From the NCBI GenBank assembly GCA_900208305.1, contig OAPG01000020.1, positions 1-64,000 of the forward strand: DNA of 64,000 bases. The letters are read 5' to 3'. This document shows positions 15,669 through 27,942 of the stretch, one piece after another. A program made the translations under genes and the position numbers. Source of the DNA: Melanopsichium pennsylvanicum (Eukaryota > Basidiomycota > Ustilaginomycetes > Ustilaginales). The first letter of the stretch is position 1. The number at the start of each line of letters is the position of its first letter. The notes beneath the pieces were generated by a model. It did not search any database, was not told where the DNA came from, and saw nothing but the letters and a program-made list of their open reading frames with translations.

Positions 15669-18095
15669 CTATTCCAAGTCCTCATCTTCATCATCGTAGT
15701 CGTCATCATCCGAACTCTCTTGAGACTCCAAGATGTGCCTGATCACCTCCTCGGCGCTCTTTCTCAAGCTCAGGTTCTTCTCTCCGCCGATCTCTGGCTC
15801 GGTCTTCCTGCTCAATGGGCTCTTCCACCACCCGATGATGTTCTCCTCCGAAATGATATCGTCATTATAGAACTTCTTAAGAAGCGGGACGAAGGTCTTG
15901 TAATACTTTGCGTGTGTTGCACAGAAGTTCTGTGCCGTCGCCAGCGCCTCGATCTGATCATCCACCGCCACCACCGAGATCAAAGGACACCACTTATCGA
16001 GAAGCTTGAGCATCTCTTTGGGTCGGTCTGGTTCGCATTTGGTGAAAATGAATCCGATGACAGTCTTGCGAACTTCTTTGAGCGGGACGTTGGAGGCCAT
16101 ACGAAGAGTTTTGAGTTCGATGGCTGCATCGTCGACAGTGTGGTTTTCTTCGAATGCCCGTTCCAACGATGCTGTTGCTTCCACGCGGAACTCGTCAAGT
16201 CGCCTTACGGCAGCCTGCTTCTCCACATTGGTCTCGCCATCAAGCATCATAGACTCTCCAAGCGCATCGTCATCAGATGATATGGAGCCGTCGGAACCGA
16301 CCTCGGAACCGTCTTCAGCATCGTCGTCGTCGGATTCTCCGCCAATGCCAATGGATGAAACGTCCGATATGGCTTCGCTCAATCGCAGATCGTCCAGATC
16401 CGCGCCTAATCGCATCAGCCGCAAGTTGCGCGATTGCTCAATCTCGTCCACCTCATCCTCATCTTCTTCGTCGGATGCTTCCGAACCTATCTCACCTTCA
16501 GCTCTTATCGGCTTTTCTCCCAACGCGGGCCACAGGAATCCGATACTCTGCGCACCGAGCTCTTTTGAAGATGCATCCTTCCCAGCCGCAGCCGTGGCTT
16601 GTCGCGAAATGTTATGCTCCTCATCCTCGCTCTCGCTCTCGCTATTGAACTCCGACTTAAACTTCTTCTTCGCCACTCTGCTAAATGCACCTAGTTCCAC
16701 GTTGGGGCCGATGACACAACCATCAGCGATGATGCAACCCTTGCTAATCTTGACACCATCCAGAATCTTGACGTTCTCCCCTATAATGCTACGCTCGATA
16801 GTGCAGCCTATACCGATGATCGTATTCGCCCAGATATACGATCCTGTAATACTGGTGCGACTACCCACCTTGACTGAAGATCCAAGCACGGATTGATGGA
16901 GGGAAGCCTTTTCGCCAATCTCGGATGCACAACCGACAAGAGTGTGGGTGCCGAGCTGGCATGTTCGGCTCAAAACGACATTGTCACCAAGAAAGCGAAG
17001 ACCGGGACGAGGACTGTATCTTTGACCACCAGGAAGGTAGCCTGCGGGACCGAGAGGGTAGGTCCACTGACCAATGACGTCTTTAGAAATGGCATCGTAG
17101 TCAGCGGGCGACTTCACACGGGCGGCGTAACCTCGTCCGTACGTCGAGGTGCCAAGGGTCTCGGGGAAGGAAGAGCTAGCGATCGGAACTGCCGACGCGG
17201 GTGGACCCGTGGGTGCTACGTGGACAAAGATTTTGCTATCAAGCAAATCAGAGGTAAGGATTCCGAGCACAAAGTCGCGACGCAGAGTCTGGTAGTCGAA
17301 GTTTTCCGAGAAGAGAGGCGGTACGTCGGCTGAGCAGATGTCGATGCCACAGTCTACCAAGTCGTTTCGGATGTCGATTTCGGCGCCTCGAGAGAGGCTG
17401 CTAGTGGTTGCAGCAGCGTCTTCATCAAACACTTCGAGGGGAATGCTGGTGGCTTTGAGTCGAGGAGCTGCACGCACGGGCGCGTAGTGGATGAGTTGCG
17501 AAGTGTGGGGTTCGACAAAGAATAGAGAGAAGTTACCTGGTGTGCGAATCCTACTGTACTTGCCGACGGGCATGGTGCAGATGGTCATGATGGCGTCCTT
17601 GTCCTTCTTTCTGCGGCGCTTGTGTGCGTCAACAATGCTGGCCAGGTCCATGCTTGCTACCGAGTCGGCGTGAATAAGAATGAAGTCCGAACGGATAATT
17701 TGCTTGCTATCGAGCTCGCGCATCACGTCGCCAAGCGATTGGGCATCTGGAGTGGCGATTACCGTGATCTTAGGCAACGAGTACCTAGCAGGGCTCGTCG
17801 AAAGATGCTTCTTGATCAAGTCCCAGTGACGGCTAGCGAGGATGATGATCTCCTCAACCTCAGCCAGGGCGAGGTTTTCCAGTGTCCAGTCGAGTAAAGG
17901 TACGTTGCATAGTGGGAGGAGGCATGCTGGCTTGTCAGTGGTCAAAGGGTCGAGACGTTTAGAGAAGGCATCGGCGAGGATGACAGCCTGCAATGGCTCG
18001 CGTTGAAGATCCTCTTCCTTGTTCTGCTGGGATTTAGCTTTGGACGAGGCTCCCCCGGCTTTTGCCCCTCCTTTGCCTGCTTGCTTGGACGGCAT
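15669..18095 (-). CDS. GCD6: Translation initiation factor eIF2B, epsilon (catalytic) subunit
   Basis: This 808-residue protein is the guanine-nucleotide exchange subunit that reloads eIF2 with GTP in the cytosol. Domains in order are a nucleotidyltransferase-like fold (QAVILADAFSKRLDPLT, residues 40-250), the NF motif (ENFDYQ near 265) known to be needed for catalysis, left-handed beta-helix hexapeptide repeats (GVKISKGCIIADGCVIG, about 370-490), an acidic linker and the C-terminal W2/eIF5C HEAT domain (about 640-790). The tail is Asp/Glu-rich. ATG 18095 (MPSKQAGKGG) was chosen. The frame is open 55 codons further up, but that part lacks family features. It is divergent from GRC3. Confidence 0.95.
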   Translation of the reverse strand: MPSKQAGKGGAKAGGASSKAKSQQNKEEDLQREPLQAVILADAFSKRLDPLTTDKPACLLPLCNVPLLDWTLENLALAEVEEIIILASRHWDLIKKHLSTSPARYSLPKITVIATPDAQSLGDVMRELDSKQIIRSDFILIHADSVASMDLASIVDAHKRRRKKDKDAIMTICTMPVGKYSRIRTPGNFSLFFVEPHTSQLIHYAPVRAAPRLKATSIPLEVFDEDAAATTSSLSRGAEIDIRNDLVDCGIDICSADVPPLFSENFDYQTLRRDFVLGILTSDLLDSKIFVHVAPTGPPASAVPIASSSFPETLGTSTYGRGYAARVKSPADYDAISKDVIGQWTYPLGPAGYLPGGQRYSPRPGLRFLGDNVVLSRTCQLGTHTLVGCASEIGEKASLHQSVLGSSVKVGSRTSITGSYIWANTIIGIGCTIERSIIGENVKILDGVKISKGCIIADGCVIGPNVELGAFSRVAKKKFKSEFNSESESEDEEHNISRQATAAAGKDASSKELGAQSIGFLWPALGEKPIRAEGEIGSEASDEEDEDEVDEIEQSRNLRLMRLGADLDDLRLSEAISDVSSIGIGGESDDDDAEDGSEVGSDGSISSDDDALGESMMLDGETNVEKQAAVRRLDEFRVEATASLERAFEENHTVDDAAIELKTLRMASNVPLKEVRKTVIGFIFTKCEPDRPKEMLKLLDKWCPLISVVAVDDQIEALATAQNFCATHAKYYKTFVPLLKKFYNDDIISEENIIGWWKSPLSRKTEPEIGGEKNLSLRKSAEEVIRHILESQESSDDDDYDDEDEDLE

Positions 18096-18521
18096 GTTGA
18101 TGTGTAGCGGACGATGCCGAAACGTTGAGATTGCACAGAGGAAGCTGATGGATTCCAAGAACAAAAGCCTGGATTGTAACGGTGTATTGGACTGATGAGA
18201 GCACAGATTCTGTGGCTCAAACGCGGCCGCACGTGATGTGCTGCGAATCACTAACCTCACAATTTTTGTTTCCTTTTTCGAGATTTCTGGACGATTAGGC
18301 CGTGCTGCGCAAGAGAAATGATTGCGGCTTTCGTCGTCTGAGCAGAGGACCCTTTGAAGAAGAAGAAGCTTTTGCTATTGCCCAGCTCGAGATCAGGCAC
18401 AGGCCAGCAGCTCGGAAGGACATGGCTAATTCTTCCGTCTAATCACCTCACTTCGCTACCCATCACAGCTTATTCCCTGTCACTTTCTAATTTTTCGCTC
18501 TAGGAGCATAAGGCAGCCATC
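18096..18521. promoter_or_regulatory. Divergent promoter region of GCD6 and GRC3
   Basis: These 426 bp lie between two outward-reading genes. No distinct element is recognised and no further gene is seen. Confidence 0.45.
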
Positions 18522-21500
18522 ATGGCGCCCAGAAAGAAGTTAGCGGCAACCGCATCAGCACCAATCAGTGCACTGGCTGCTCGTAAGGCTAAGCAGCAAC
18601 AAGCTGAGGCACAGCGTTACAAAACGAAGGGAGCTACCGTCTCGACGCACGATGGAGCTGTTTCTTCGCCTCGCACTGTCAGAAGAGCTTCAGCCCGCCA
18701 CACTGTGAAGTCAAATGACAATTATGAAGAAGACAGCCCAGAGGCATCAGTGTTAGAAGTCATTCTGCCACTCCCGACCGCCTCTCCGGCAGTGGCCTCG
18801 CCATCAGCAGCCAAATTGGCCTTCAAATCGTTTTCAAGAAACCGGGGCAGGCCCTCCGTCACACTCTCCCCCGAATGCATTGCAGCTGCAGCCTCATGGC
18901 CAAGGAGGGGCTCTGTGACGGCACAGAGCACACCTGTCCGCAGCATCGCAACAAAAGCCGCTTCTTCTTCGACCTCGACCCCAGCTTCATCCAGCAAAAA
19001 GCGAAAGACAACCCGAGAGACCGCCAACGACTCGGATATTGATATTCAAGACATTCTCGACGAGCTGGAAGGCGAAGAGGCAGCATCAGACGTCGATGCT
19101 TCGGAGCCAGAACAGCCGCCACGCAAGAAACGTGCCAGTCAGCCAGCAAAGGCGCGCAGCACTCCTGCCAAGTCACGAAGGTCTACCGCTGCTGAGACCG
19201 AATCTTCTGCCAAGCCAAAGCGCACCTCAGCAAAACGCACTCCTACCAAAGCTAGGGCTCCAGCGAGTACGCCGAGCAAGACAGCCAGATCGGCTTCGAA
19301 CAAAGAAGCTGCATCGGAAAAGCCGAAGAGAACCAAGGCCGCACCAAATAACCCTCTCGCAAAAGTCAATGAGTCAGTCGCAGCAAAGAAGAAGAAGGCT
19401 CTCACCGAAGACGAAAAGCGACTCGAGGCTGTTAAGCGCTATTTTGCCGGCCCTTCTAGGCAGCATGAAAAGATTCACGCAGGTCCATCGGCTATGCCGA
19501 TTGAGGACAAAGTGACGGGCTTCTTGCGCTTCGGCGAGGATGACAGCGACCCGGAAGAGGCGATTGATGCCACGCAGATTCACGAGGAAACGCCAGCTCA
19601 GAAAGACGGTGACAACTCTTCCGAAGACGAAGGGGAGCAGGAAATACCATCAGAGCTCACAGATGAAAGTCGCAGAGCCGTCGATTTGGCAGTTGGTCGA
19701 CCTCCGACTGACCTCAAGGGAAAAGGCCGCCAGGTGGAGACTCCCCTGATGCCAAGGATCGTCCTCGATAGCGACGACGGAGAGACCGATGACGGCCAGT
19801 CTATCGCCACGGTTCTCTCTCGTGAGGCGCTTTTGGACGCCATCCCATACTCCAATTTCACGCCTGTCCTCAGTGGCGACTCGAAGAACATGCACGTAGT
19901 GGATTATAAGCGCAAACGTGCGAGAGAAGCAACTTACTTTGGTCTGCGACATGGCGAGACCCTTACCTTCCTTGGCATCGGTCGCATTCAGGTGCTTCAA
20001 GGATGCGCACAGGTTGGCGGTGCCTTCCTTTTTTCCTCCTCAGAGGCATTCAAGGCCGCAGACATTTACGCTCCGATCTCTAATGCTCTCCCCGTACTCA
20101 AGAGCATCTCAGATTTGCAATTTTCCGGTCAAGAAAGGGCTGCAAATAAAGACCATGATGCACGGCATGGAGATGATAACGACATTGCAATGTCGTTCGG
20201 CGCATTCGACACCGTTGTCAAAGTTACACCGCTGTCGTCACCAGTCATTGCCCTTGGTCAGGTCTGTCCGATTGGTGGTTTATCTACGCCCTTTTCAATG
20301 CCACCAAACCTGGAGGTCGCGGATATTCATCAGCTCTCGACCGTCAAAATCCTCATCGCCCCCGATGTGGAAGCGCTAGCTCGCAAGCCAGGGAAGATTC
20401 TCGCAAACGGCATGTTTTCCACCGCGGGCCTCAGCGCAACTTACATACCACACAAATGGCAAATGCAGCTGGACCGCCTTGCAACTGCAGCAAGGGCTGC
20501 TGCTATGCATCCTCAAGAAGAGTCGATTGTGGCGCTCGTTCGTGGCACTAAGAAGGTCGGAAAGAGCACATTCAGCCGTATGGCACTTGAGAGGCTCCTC
20601 TCAGTCGGCACCTACAAAGGCGGGAAAGTCGCTTACCTTGAACTCGATGTGGGGCAGAGTGACTTTGGACCTCCCGGAATGGTTGCTTTGCACATTTTCA
20701 GTCCCCGTGACAAAGTCCGACCCAACGCGCAGACGAACAAGGATGGAGAGGACGAAGCTATCGAACAGGCAAACATCGATCAAGTCTCAAGTGGCAATGA
20801 AACCGACTCCAAGGATGACGCTTTGTCCCAAGATGATGGGATTATTACCCTCGGTCCAGGCTGGTGTCAACACCGCGTACCAGCACGAGCGCACTTCATC
20901 GGCGACAGTTCACCAAAGGACGACCCAGAAAGCTATGTCGCCGCTATCTACGACCTTATGGTGCATTTCCGCCATCACATTCAGCCTGGGTCAGAAACAT
21001 CATCTAATGGCATAGGGAAAGAGCGCGTGCCGTTGGTGATCAACACTATGGGTTGGATCAAGGGTCTTGGAGCCGAACTGGCAGCTAGGTTGGAACCGAT
21101 TTTGAGACCGACGCATATTATTGACGTGGTGCCAAGAGGAGGCGGCGAGCAGGTGGCGGGGATCATTAGGGGAGCGCCATGGCTGGACGAGGAGGGGCGA
21201 ATCCTGGCTGCAGGGCCGGAGATCGTCACCCTTGAGAGCGTGTCTTCGGTGGAGTTTGGACAAGGTTTTGGAGCCACCGCTACATCTCTTGCTCAACATG
21301 CACCTTCGCTCTATGGGAGTTTGCAGGAAACAGAGGAAAAAGCCCGACTCGGCGATGGAGGTTCCAACCCTCCTCGATACATCACCGATGTAGGCTCAAA
21401 GATGGGCCCCGCCGAGGCGCGACTGCTCAACACCATGTCTTATCTCTATGCCACCTCTCTCGCTCCATCCTCAAGCGCAAACGGGCACAAGGTGCAAGGC

Positions 21501-22142
21501 ACATGGGACTTTACCGAGCCGCTCGTACACCGCAAACCATGCATCTTGGACGTGGCAGACGTTCTCAAAGGAGGAATCAGTGTTTTGGCACAAGGGTCTT
21601 CTGTGCCGGACAGCTACAAGCTCATGGCTATTGATTCAAGCATTGTGGCAATTGTTGTTGCGGATCCAGTTGAACCCACCATCAATGACGATTGGAGCAT
21701 TGCAGAATCAAAGGAGGTCAAATGGAAACGGGTCTTCAACGCAGGCAGACAGCTCCTTGTGCATCGCACAAGCTGTGTGGGGTTGGGTATTGTCCGTGCA
21801 ATTGACCCGGACAATCTCAAGCTTCACCTGCTCACGCCTATTGATCCAGCAATATTGGTTGGGAAGCAACATGTAGGCTTGGTCAAGGGTGGTCTTGAAC
21901 TTCCTGTTTGGGCATCATTGGACTTTGAAGCCATCAAGGAAGCACGTGAATCTCGACTCCATGTGCCACCTCTTGATGCACTGGAATCTTTGGAGAACGG
22001 AGGGGGAATGGCTGGGTTCCTGGCAGGTGTGCCAAGGAACCAAGTGCCTTACCTTGGATGGCCTAACTATGGACCAGTCCACCTAGGCCTTGAAAAGAAA
22101 AAGGTAAGACGCAATCTGATGCGGAAAAGTCAATTCACCTGA
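18522..22142 (+). CDS. GRC3: Polynucleotide 5'-hydroxyl kinase Grc3
   Basis: This intronless 1206-residue protein has a Clp1/Grc3-type kinase core. The Walker A motif RGTKKVGKSTF is at about residue 674 and is followed by YLELDVGQSDFGPPG near 705, the family's substrate-proximal motif. Yeast Grc3 phosphorylates the 5'-OH end made when Las1 cuts the ITS2 spacer of pre-rRNA, a step in 60S maturation in the nucleolus. The first 420 residues are Lys/Ala/Ser/Thr-rich and disordered (repeats of AKPKRTSAKRTP type), roughly doubling the length compared with yeast (632). The core is preceded by a Grc3 N-terminal beta domain (GETLTFLGIGRIQVLQG near 475). The C-terminal part has VGLGIVRAIDP near 1090. 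ATG 18522 sits in a good context (ATCATGGCG). Confidence 0.92.
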   Translation: MAPRKKLAATASAPISALAARKAKQQQAEAQRYKTKGATVSTHDGAVSSPRTVRRASARHTVKSNDNYEEDSPEASVLEVILPLPTASPAVASPSAAKLAFKSFSRNRGRPSVTLSPECIAAAASWPRRGSVTAQSTPVRSIATKAASSSTSTPASSSKKRKTTRETANDSDIDIQDILDELEGEEAASDVDASEPEQPPRKKRASQPAKARSTPAKSRRSTAAETESSAKPKRTSAKRTPTKARAPASTPSKTARSASNKEAASEKPKRTKAAPNNPLAKVNESVAAKKKKALTEDEKRLEAVKRYFAGPSRQHEKIHAGPSAMPIEDKVTGFLRFGEDDSDPEEAIDATQIHEETPAQKDGDNSSEDEGEQEIPSELTDESRRAVDLAVGRPPTDLKGKGRQVETPLMPRIVLDSDDGETDDGQSIATVLSREALLDAIPYSNFTPVLSGDSKNMHVVDYKRKRAREATYFGLRHGETLTFLGIGRIQVLQGCAQVGGAFLFSSSEAFKAADIYAPISNALPVLKSISDLQFSGQERAANKDHDARHGDDNDIAMSFGAFDTVVKVTPLSSPVIALGQVCPIGGLSTPFSMPPNLEVADIHQLSTVKILIAPDVEALARKPGKILANGMFSTAGLSATYIPHKWQMQLDRLATAARAAAMHPQEESIVALVRGTKKVGKSTFSRMALERLLSVGTYKGGKVAYLELDVGQSDFGPPGMVALHIFSPRDKVRPNAQTNKDGEDEAIEQANIDQVSSGNETDSKDDALSQDDGIITLGPGWCQHRVPARAHFIGDSSPKDDPESYVAAIYDLMVHFRHHIQPGSETSSNGIGKERVPLVINTMGWIKGLGAELAARLEPILRPTHIIDVVPRGGGEQVAGIIRGAPWLDEEGRILAAGPEIVTLESVSSVEFGQGFGATATSLAQHAPSLYGSLQETEEKARLGDGGSNPPRYITDVGSKMGPAEARLLNTMSYLYATSLAPSSSANGHKVQGTWDFTEPLVHRKPCILDVADVLKGGISVLAQGSSVPDSYKLMAIDSSIVAIVVADPVEPTINDDWSIAESKEVKWKRVFNAGRQLLVHRTSCVGLGIVRAIDPDNLKLHLLTPIDPAILVGKQHVGLVKGGLELPVWASLDFEAIKEARESRLHVPPLDALESLENGGGMAGFLAGVPRNQVPYLGWPNYGPVHLGLEKKKVRRNLMRKSQFT

Positions 22143-22608
22143 AGCTGAATCCATGGTATACCTCTGCATTGTGTAGTATGGTAGCTGATGGTAACCAGAG
22201 CAGCTGTGGATAGAAGCAATGTGTTGGGATGATTCAGTGTGTCAAAGTCAAAGTGTGGTCAAGAGACAATGGCATGGATGTGGCATTATTGATTGCAGCA
22301 CAAGCAAGGCTGTGTCAGGTCAATGCCAGCAATGTGACGCGAGACTAAAGCTTAGAGATTTGGCTCAAAAAAGCCATGTTTCATGAGCTAAAATGGGTCC
22401 AATTTGACTCATGCTAGGTCCGTGAGTGAAAGTCAAAAAGCTAAAATGTAATTATAGATAAATTCGGCTCACAAAAAAAGTTAAATTTGGTTGGCCCAAA
22501 ACCTCCCTAGTTTAAGGAGCAAAAACATCAAGAGGTTAAAGTGGTTGCAAGAATACATGATGTCGCCGGCGGAGCCCTAGTAATTCATAAAGTAAGAAAG
22601 CTAAAAAA
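22143..22608. other. CpG-poor intergenic sequence
   Basis: No gene is seen. The first 195 bases contain no CpG, and the whole stretch has only a handful. TG and CA are abundant, as after deamination of methylated cytosine. Confidence 0.6.
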
Positions 22609-22704
22609 TGACCAGCCTGGGGCTCGAACCCAGAATCTCCTGATTACCGCAACTCCTGTTGGAGAGTGTCGTAGTCAGACGCCTTACCATTGGGCCAACC
22701 GGCC
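22609..22704 (-). tRNA. tRNA-Arg(ACG), intron-containing, copy 1
   Basis: The minus strand gives acceptor GGCCGGT with GCTGGTC, D arm with CAATGGTAA loop, anticodon stem TCTGA/TCAGG, loop CTACGA (anticodon ACG), T arm CTGGG-TTCGAGC-CCCAG and discriminator A. A 24-base intron follows position 37 (22668-22645). The body resembles yeast tRNA-Arg(ACG). A run of six T directly after the 3' end is a Pol III terminator. Confidence 0.92.
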
Positions 22705-23443
22705 GAAGATGTCAATATTGAGGTGATATAGTAAACATATATCAATGAGGTAATTATAAATCACAAACAGGCAATAAGTTATAGAGTTTAAGACCTTCCA
22801 GGTGAAATCCAATTTTGTGATTGCTTTATCTGCTGGTGCCAAGAACAAATCTGTCAGTGCCAAGCTTCTGATGCTTTGCTGGTTGACTTTGATGTTCAAA
22901 GCGCCTCCATCTGGGTGCATCAAGATTTTTGTTGTCTATTGAATGCTTGGCCCTCTTTGAGTCTTGCAGCCCACCATTGTTTAATATGCACTGTCATGCA
23001 TGTTGAATTTGCACACACTTGCCTCAGAACCCAGGCACAAATAGAGGGCTTTCCAAATAAATACTGTCTGTCATCTCAAATCCATTGCCACAAATTATTG
23101 TTTTTGCTTGCCTCAACAGGCACATGTGCACTCAATTCAAGAAGCAATACTACAAGCAACTAGTACTCTGTAATTGATGACCAACCATGTTGCCAAAAGA
23201 TCTGGTCACTTTCAATTGTGTTCTTTGTCACAAGACACTTGCCTTGACAAACAACACTTGTACTTGCAAGAGTCATGTTCCCAAAAGCAGTTACTACAAC
23301 TACAACATTATGTTTGGCCTAATCAGGCAGCAGAGAAACCAGATCACATCCTCCAAGACTGCAATCAAAGCTGTACAATCATCTTCTCTACAACGCAAAA
23401 GCATTGAACAAAAATTTGACCACCCTGTAAGAAAGTTAAAAAA
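22705..23443. other. CpG desert between the two tRNA-Arg genes
   Basis: In about 740 bp I count two CpG dinucleotides (near 22902 and 23394), far below what the base composition predicts. TG and CA are frequent. No gene is seen. The sequence has probably been methylated and mutated over a long time, so it may derive from an old repeat. Confidence 0.65.
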
Positions 23444-23538
23444 TGACCAGCCTGGGGCTCGAACCCAGAATCTCCTGATTACAGCAATCCTGTGCAAGAA
23501 TATCGTAGTCAGACGCCTTACCATTGGGCCAACCGGCC
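23444..23538 (-). tRNA. tRNA-Arg(ACG), intron-containing, copy 2
   Basis: The mature part is the same as in copy 1, with a 23-base intron of different sequence. The 3' flank (T run followed by TTTCTTAC on the minus strand) is shared with copy 1, so the gene was duplicated together with its trailer in direct orientation. It lies about 300 bp before LYS12 and is transcribed away from it. That 303-bp gap holds the LYS12 leader and no other gene. Confidence 0.92.
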
Positions 23539-23841
23539 AACTGCATTTCGGTATGGTTGGTACGTCAATAAGAATATATAAGTAAGGTTTGTGAGATTTG
23601 TCTCCCCCGTACAAAGCCGACTGGAAGAAATGGAGGAGATGGTGTGGCTCGAAAAAAAGCCGTGACTCGCACACTACAGGACTGTGCTTCATGCTCGTTG
23701 AGGGACGCCGAATTGGAAGCGTCCGGTGGCTCAGCGAGGACAGATGTCTTCAACATACCTTTTTCACTTCTGGTCCTGCTTTTCTGCTCTAACATCACAC
23801 AGTCTCTCACCTCTATACTCTCCTCTACAAAACCCGCCAAG

Positions 23842-25063
<1,222 letters not shown>

Positions 25064-25397
25064 ACGCGATCAAAACGTTTTCCCCGAACATACACCTTCC
25101 CTGTTCGAAAGCATCTCTCTTTTTGACCATGAAATCTTTTTGTGTCTCGTCCGTCAGCCGTAAGGACTGAATCAGAAAAGCCCTTAGACCAGACGAGTCG
25201 TCTGCTTAATCTCGTTCCCCGACAAGCCACAGATCTTGACTCAAACGAAAGCATTAGAAGTGGATCGTGAGACAATCTTGCAAAGAGAATGAGTGTGATT
25301 ACAAGTAGAGACAGAGACACTTCACAAGATGCTAGACAGGAGGAGCAAGTCAGATTTTTTATCTACAAACGAACGAAACTTGTCGCCGAGATCCGAT
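25064..25397. other. Convergent intergenic region, LYS12 and ARG1 3' ends
   Basis: These 334 bp separate two genes that end toward each other. No gene or repeat is seen. The sequence should hold both polyadenylation regions. Confidence 0.6.
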
Positions 25398-27156
25398 CTA
25401 CTTTCGGATGGCGTAAGCGGTGTCGCGATCGGAACCAGCCTGGCCTCGCTCCTGAAGACCCAGACCGTATCGGCGAAGACGGATGGCCTGAACGGTGATG
25501 AAACCGCTGGTAGCAGCCGAGTCGAAACCACCCTGCTCGTCCATCGAGGTGAACTTCTCATCGTATAGGAGCTCCTCGGAGCTTCGGCCCTCAATGATGA
25601 CATTACCCTTGTAAAGGGCGAGTTTGACCTGACCATTGACGGTCTTCTGGGACTGGGGGATGCACGAGCGGACAAACTCGCATTCGGGCGAGAAGAAGAA
25701 ACCGTAGTACAACTGCTCAGAGAATTTCTGGGTGATGACCTGGTCTCGAATTCGGCGCACCTCCCTGTCGAGGGTGAGACCTTCAAGGTCAAGGTGGGCG
25801 GCGCGGAGGATGGTGGCACCAGGGGACTCATAGCATCCACGAGACTTGACACCGATGAAACGGTTCTCGACAATGTCGATTCGGCCAATACCGTTGGCAC
25901 GAGCCAAAGCGTTGAGGGTAAGGAAGACGTCAACGGGGTCAGTGTGCTCCTTGCCGGTGGAAAGAACCTTGACCTTGGATGGAAGACCCTGCTTGAACTC
26001 AATCACAATGCGCTCAGGAGTGTCAGGAGCACTTTCGGGCGACTTGGTGAGCTTCCACATGTCAGCAGGAGGAGTGGTGTTGGGGTCTTCGAGAATACCG
26101 GCCTCGTAAGAAATGTGGAAAAGGTTCTCGTCGGTGGACCAGGGCTTAGCCTTGGTCTGGGTGACGGGGATACCCTTGGACTCGGCGTACTCGAGAAGGG
26201 CAGAACGGCCGGCGAAGCGGTTGAAGAACTCGGGGATACGCCATGGGGCGATGACCTTGATGTCAGGCTTGAGGCCATAGAAGGCGAGTTCGAATCGGAC
26301 CTGGTCGTTACCCTTACCAGTGCAACCGTGCGAGACGTACTGGCAGCCAGTCTTCTCAGCTGCCTCGATCATGCCACGGGCGATGACGGGACGGGCGAGC
26401 GAGGTACCGAGGAGATAGACATCCTCGTAGATAGCGTTGGCCTGAACAGCGGGGAAAATGAGCTCCTCGATAAACTCTCGCTTCAGGTCAGCAAGGATAA
26501 AATCTTTGGCACCGCACTTGAGGGCCTTTGACCTGGCGGCTTCAAAGTCCTCCTCCTGACCGACGTCAGCCATGAATGCGATGACATCGTATCCTTCGTC
26601 AATGAGCCATGCGAGAATGGTGGAGGTGTCTTTTGGATTGCGCCACGTGAGCAGAAGCAAAAAGCAGCATCATCGTACGACATCGAATGACGATGCGCAC
26701 CATCAAGAAAACAATGACAGTGATGGCGTCGCAGATGATGACAATGTTGAACAACAGCGAAAGGAGGGGATCCGCAGAGGCCAAGTAGCGTAAGATCGAT
26801 GCATCGGGATAGGCATTCAGAAGAAACGAGGCGGAGGAGCGCCGAAGATTTGGAATTTTTTCCCCCCAAAAAAAATTCGAAAAAAAATCGAGTCACCCGA
26901 TTGGCCCGCACACCACCAAAAGTCACAGATATTAAAGAGGGAAGCAGAAACGATGAGGAGGTAGTGGCAAAGTCAGTGATGGTGTCGCCGACAATAAGGG
27001 TCGGTGCAGGGGCCAAGTACTGGCGGTGAACAGCTGTCAAACAAGGCTCGAACCCCGCAATTGTAGCTCCAACAGAGGGCTACCGGAATGATTCCCGGAC
27101 TACTTACCGAGTCCACCAGAGTAAGCCAAAAGCACCTTGCCGGTCTGTCCTGGCAT
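25398..27156 (-). CDS. ARG1: Argininosuccinate synthase
   Basis: The two exons are 27156-27108 and 26629-25398, giving 426 residues. Exon 1 codes for only 16 residues plus one base (MPGQTGKVLLAYSGGL), and the 478-bp phase-1 intron cuts the Asp codon of the SGGLDTS ATP-binding signature. The donor is GTAAGT. The acceptor is an unusual AAAAG, but it is the only AG that keeps frame and signature. The enzyme joins citrulline and aspartate, using ATP, in cytosolic arginine synthesis. Other family motifs are ADVGQEEDFEAAR near 37, GTSLARP near 90, the SHGCTGKGNDQVRFE signature near 118 and NALARANGIGRIDIVENR near 247. The length is normal (yeast 420). The intron is several times longer than the others in this window. 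Confidence 0.95.
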
Positions 27157-27942
27157 GTTGTTCACTTGTTTTCGAGTGTGTTTGGTGTGTTGAAGCTCGT
27201 ATAAGAGAGGAAACGACGAGCGAGGTAAATTAAGATCGATTGCGAGGGTAAGTCGATACGTTGATGCTGTGTGAGAGGTTAATGGTAGTGGTTGGGCAAG
27301 TGGTACAGAAACAAGACTGCTCGCACTGATAAGGGCTTCTTCTGTCCGCTCGAGCCACGGAAACGGACGCGTTCCCACAAGTTCGCTCACCCTTTTCCGT
27401 TCAATTAGCCAGACGTTTGGAGTCTGAAGTTACTTTGCATCACACTGATTAAGTGCCGAAAGGTGCCAATTTTCCCCAAATGGCCGCCTCTGCACGTCTG
27501 ACTCGTTTCACGAAAATTCTCGTATCTGGTTGGTCCGAACATATTTCTCAATCAAAAAGAAATGTCTTTTTCTAGAGATCCTTCTTCTTTGGTCCAACAC
27601 TTCAACACGTTTGCTTTTTTAGATCTTGGAGCATGTTGATCTTGACTTGGTGCACAGAATGCCATCAAGGACGCCTTGACAGCACTGTCGAGTAGCTTGG
27701 TCTGATTTCGCGAGGATGACGTCCACCCAACAATCAATGTGGCCCATATCCATGACACAGTGGACGATTTGACCATCTTGTTTCATAGTATAACCCATCT
27801 AAGTAACTTTCCGCTGCTCTGACCGCAAAAATGAACACCAAACTCATCGCGCGCTCTCGCCTGATACTTAACATCTACCGGCCATGTTTTTCTGTCCACG
27901 GCGTCGTGTTGGTGAGCTTGAGCAAAACATGTGGCAAAAGCA
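27157..27942. other. Intergenic region upstream of ARG1
   Basis: It should hold the ARG1 promoter on the minus strand. No gene, repeat or clear binding site is recognised. Confidence 0.5.

Noticed and set aside
16006..16896. 296-residue plus-strand frame
   Set aside because: Antisense to the acidic linker and W2 region of GCD6, with a Ser-rich composition typical of such shadows.
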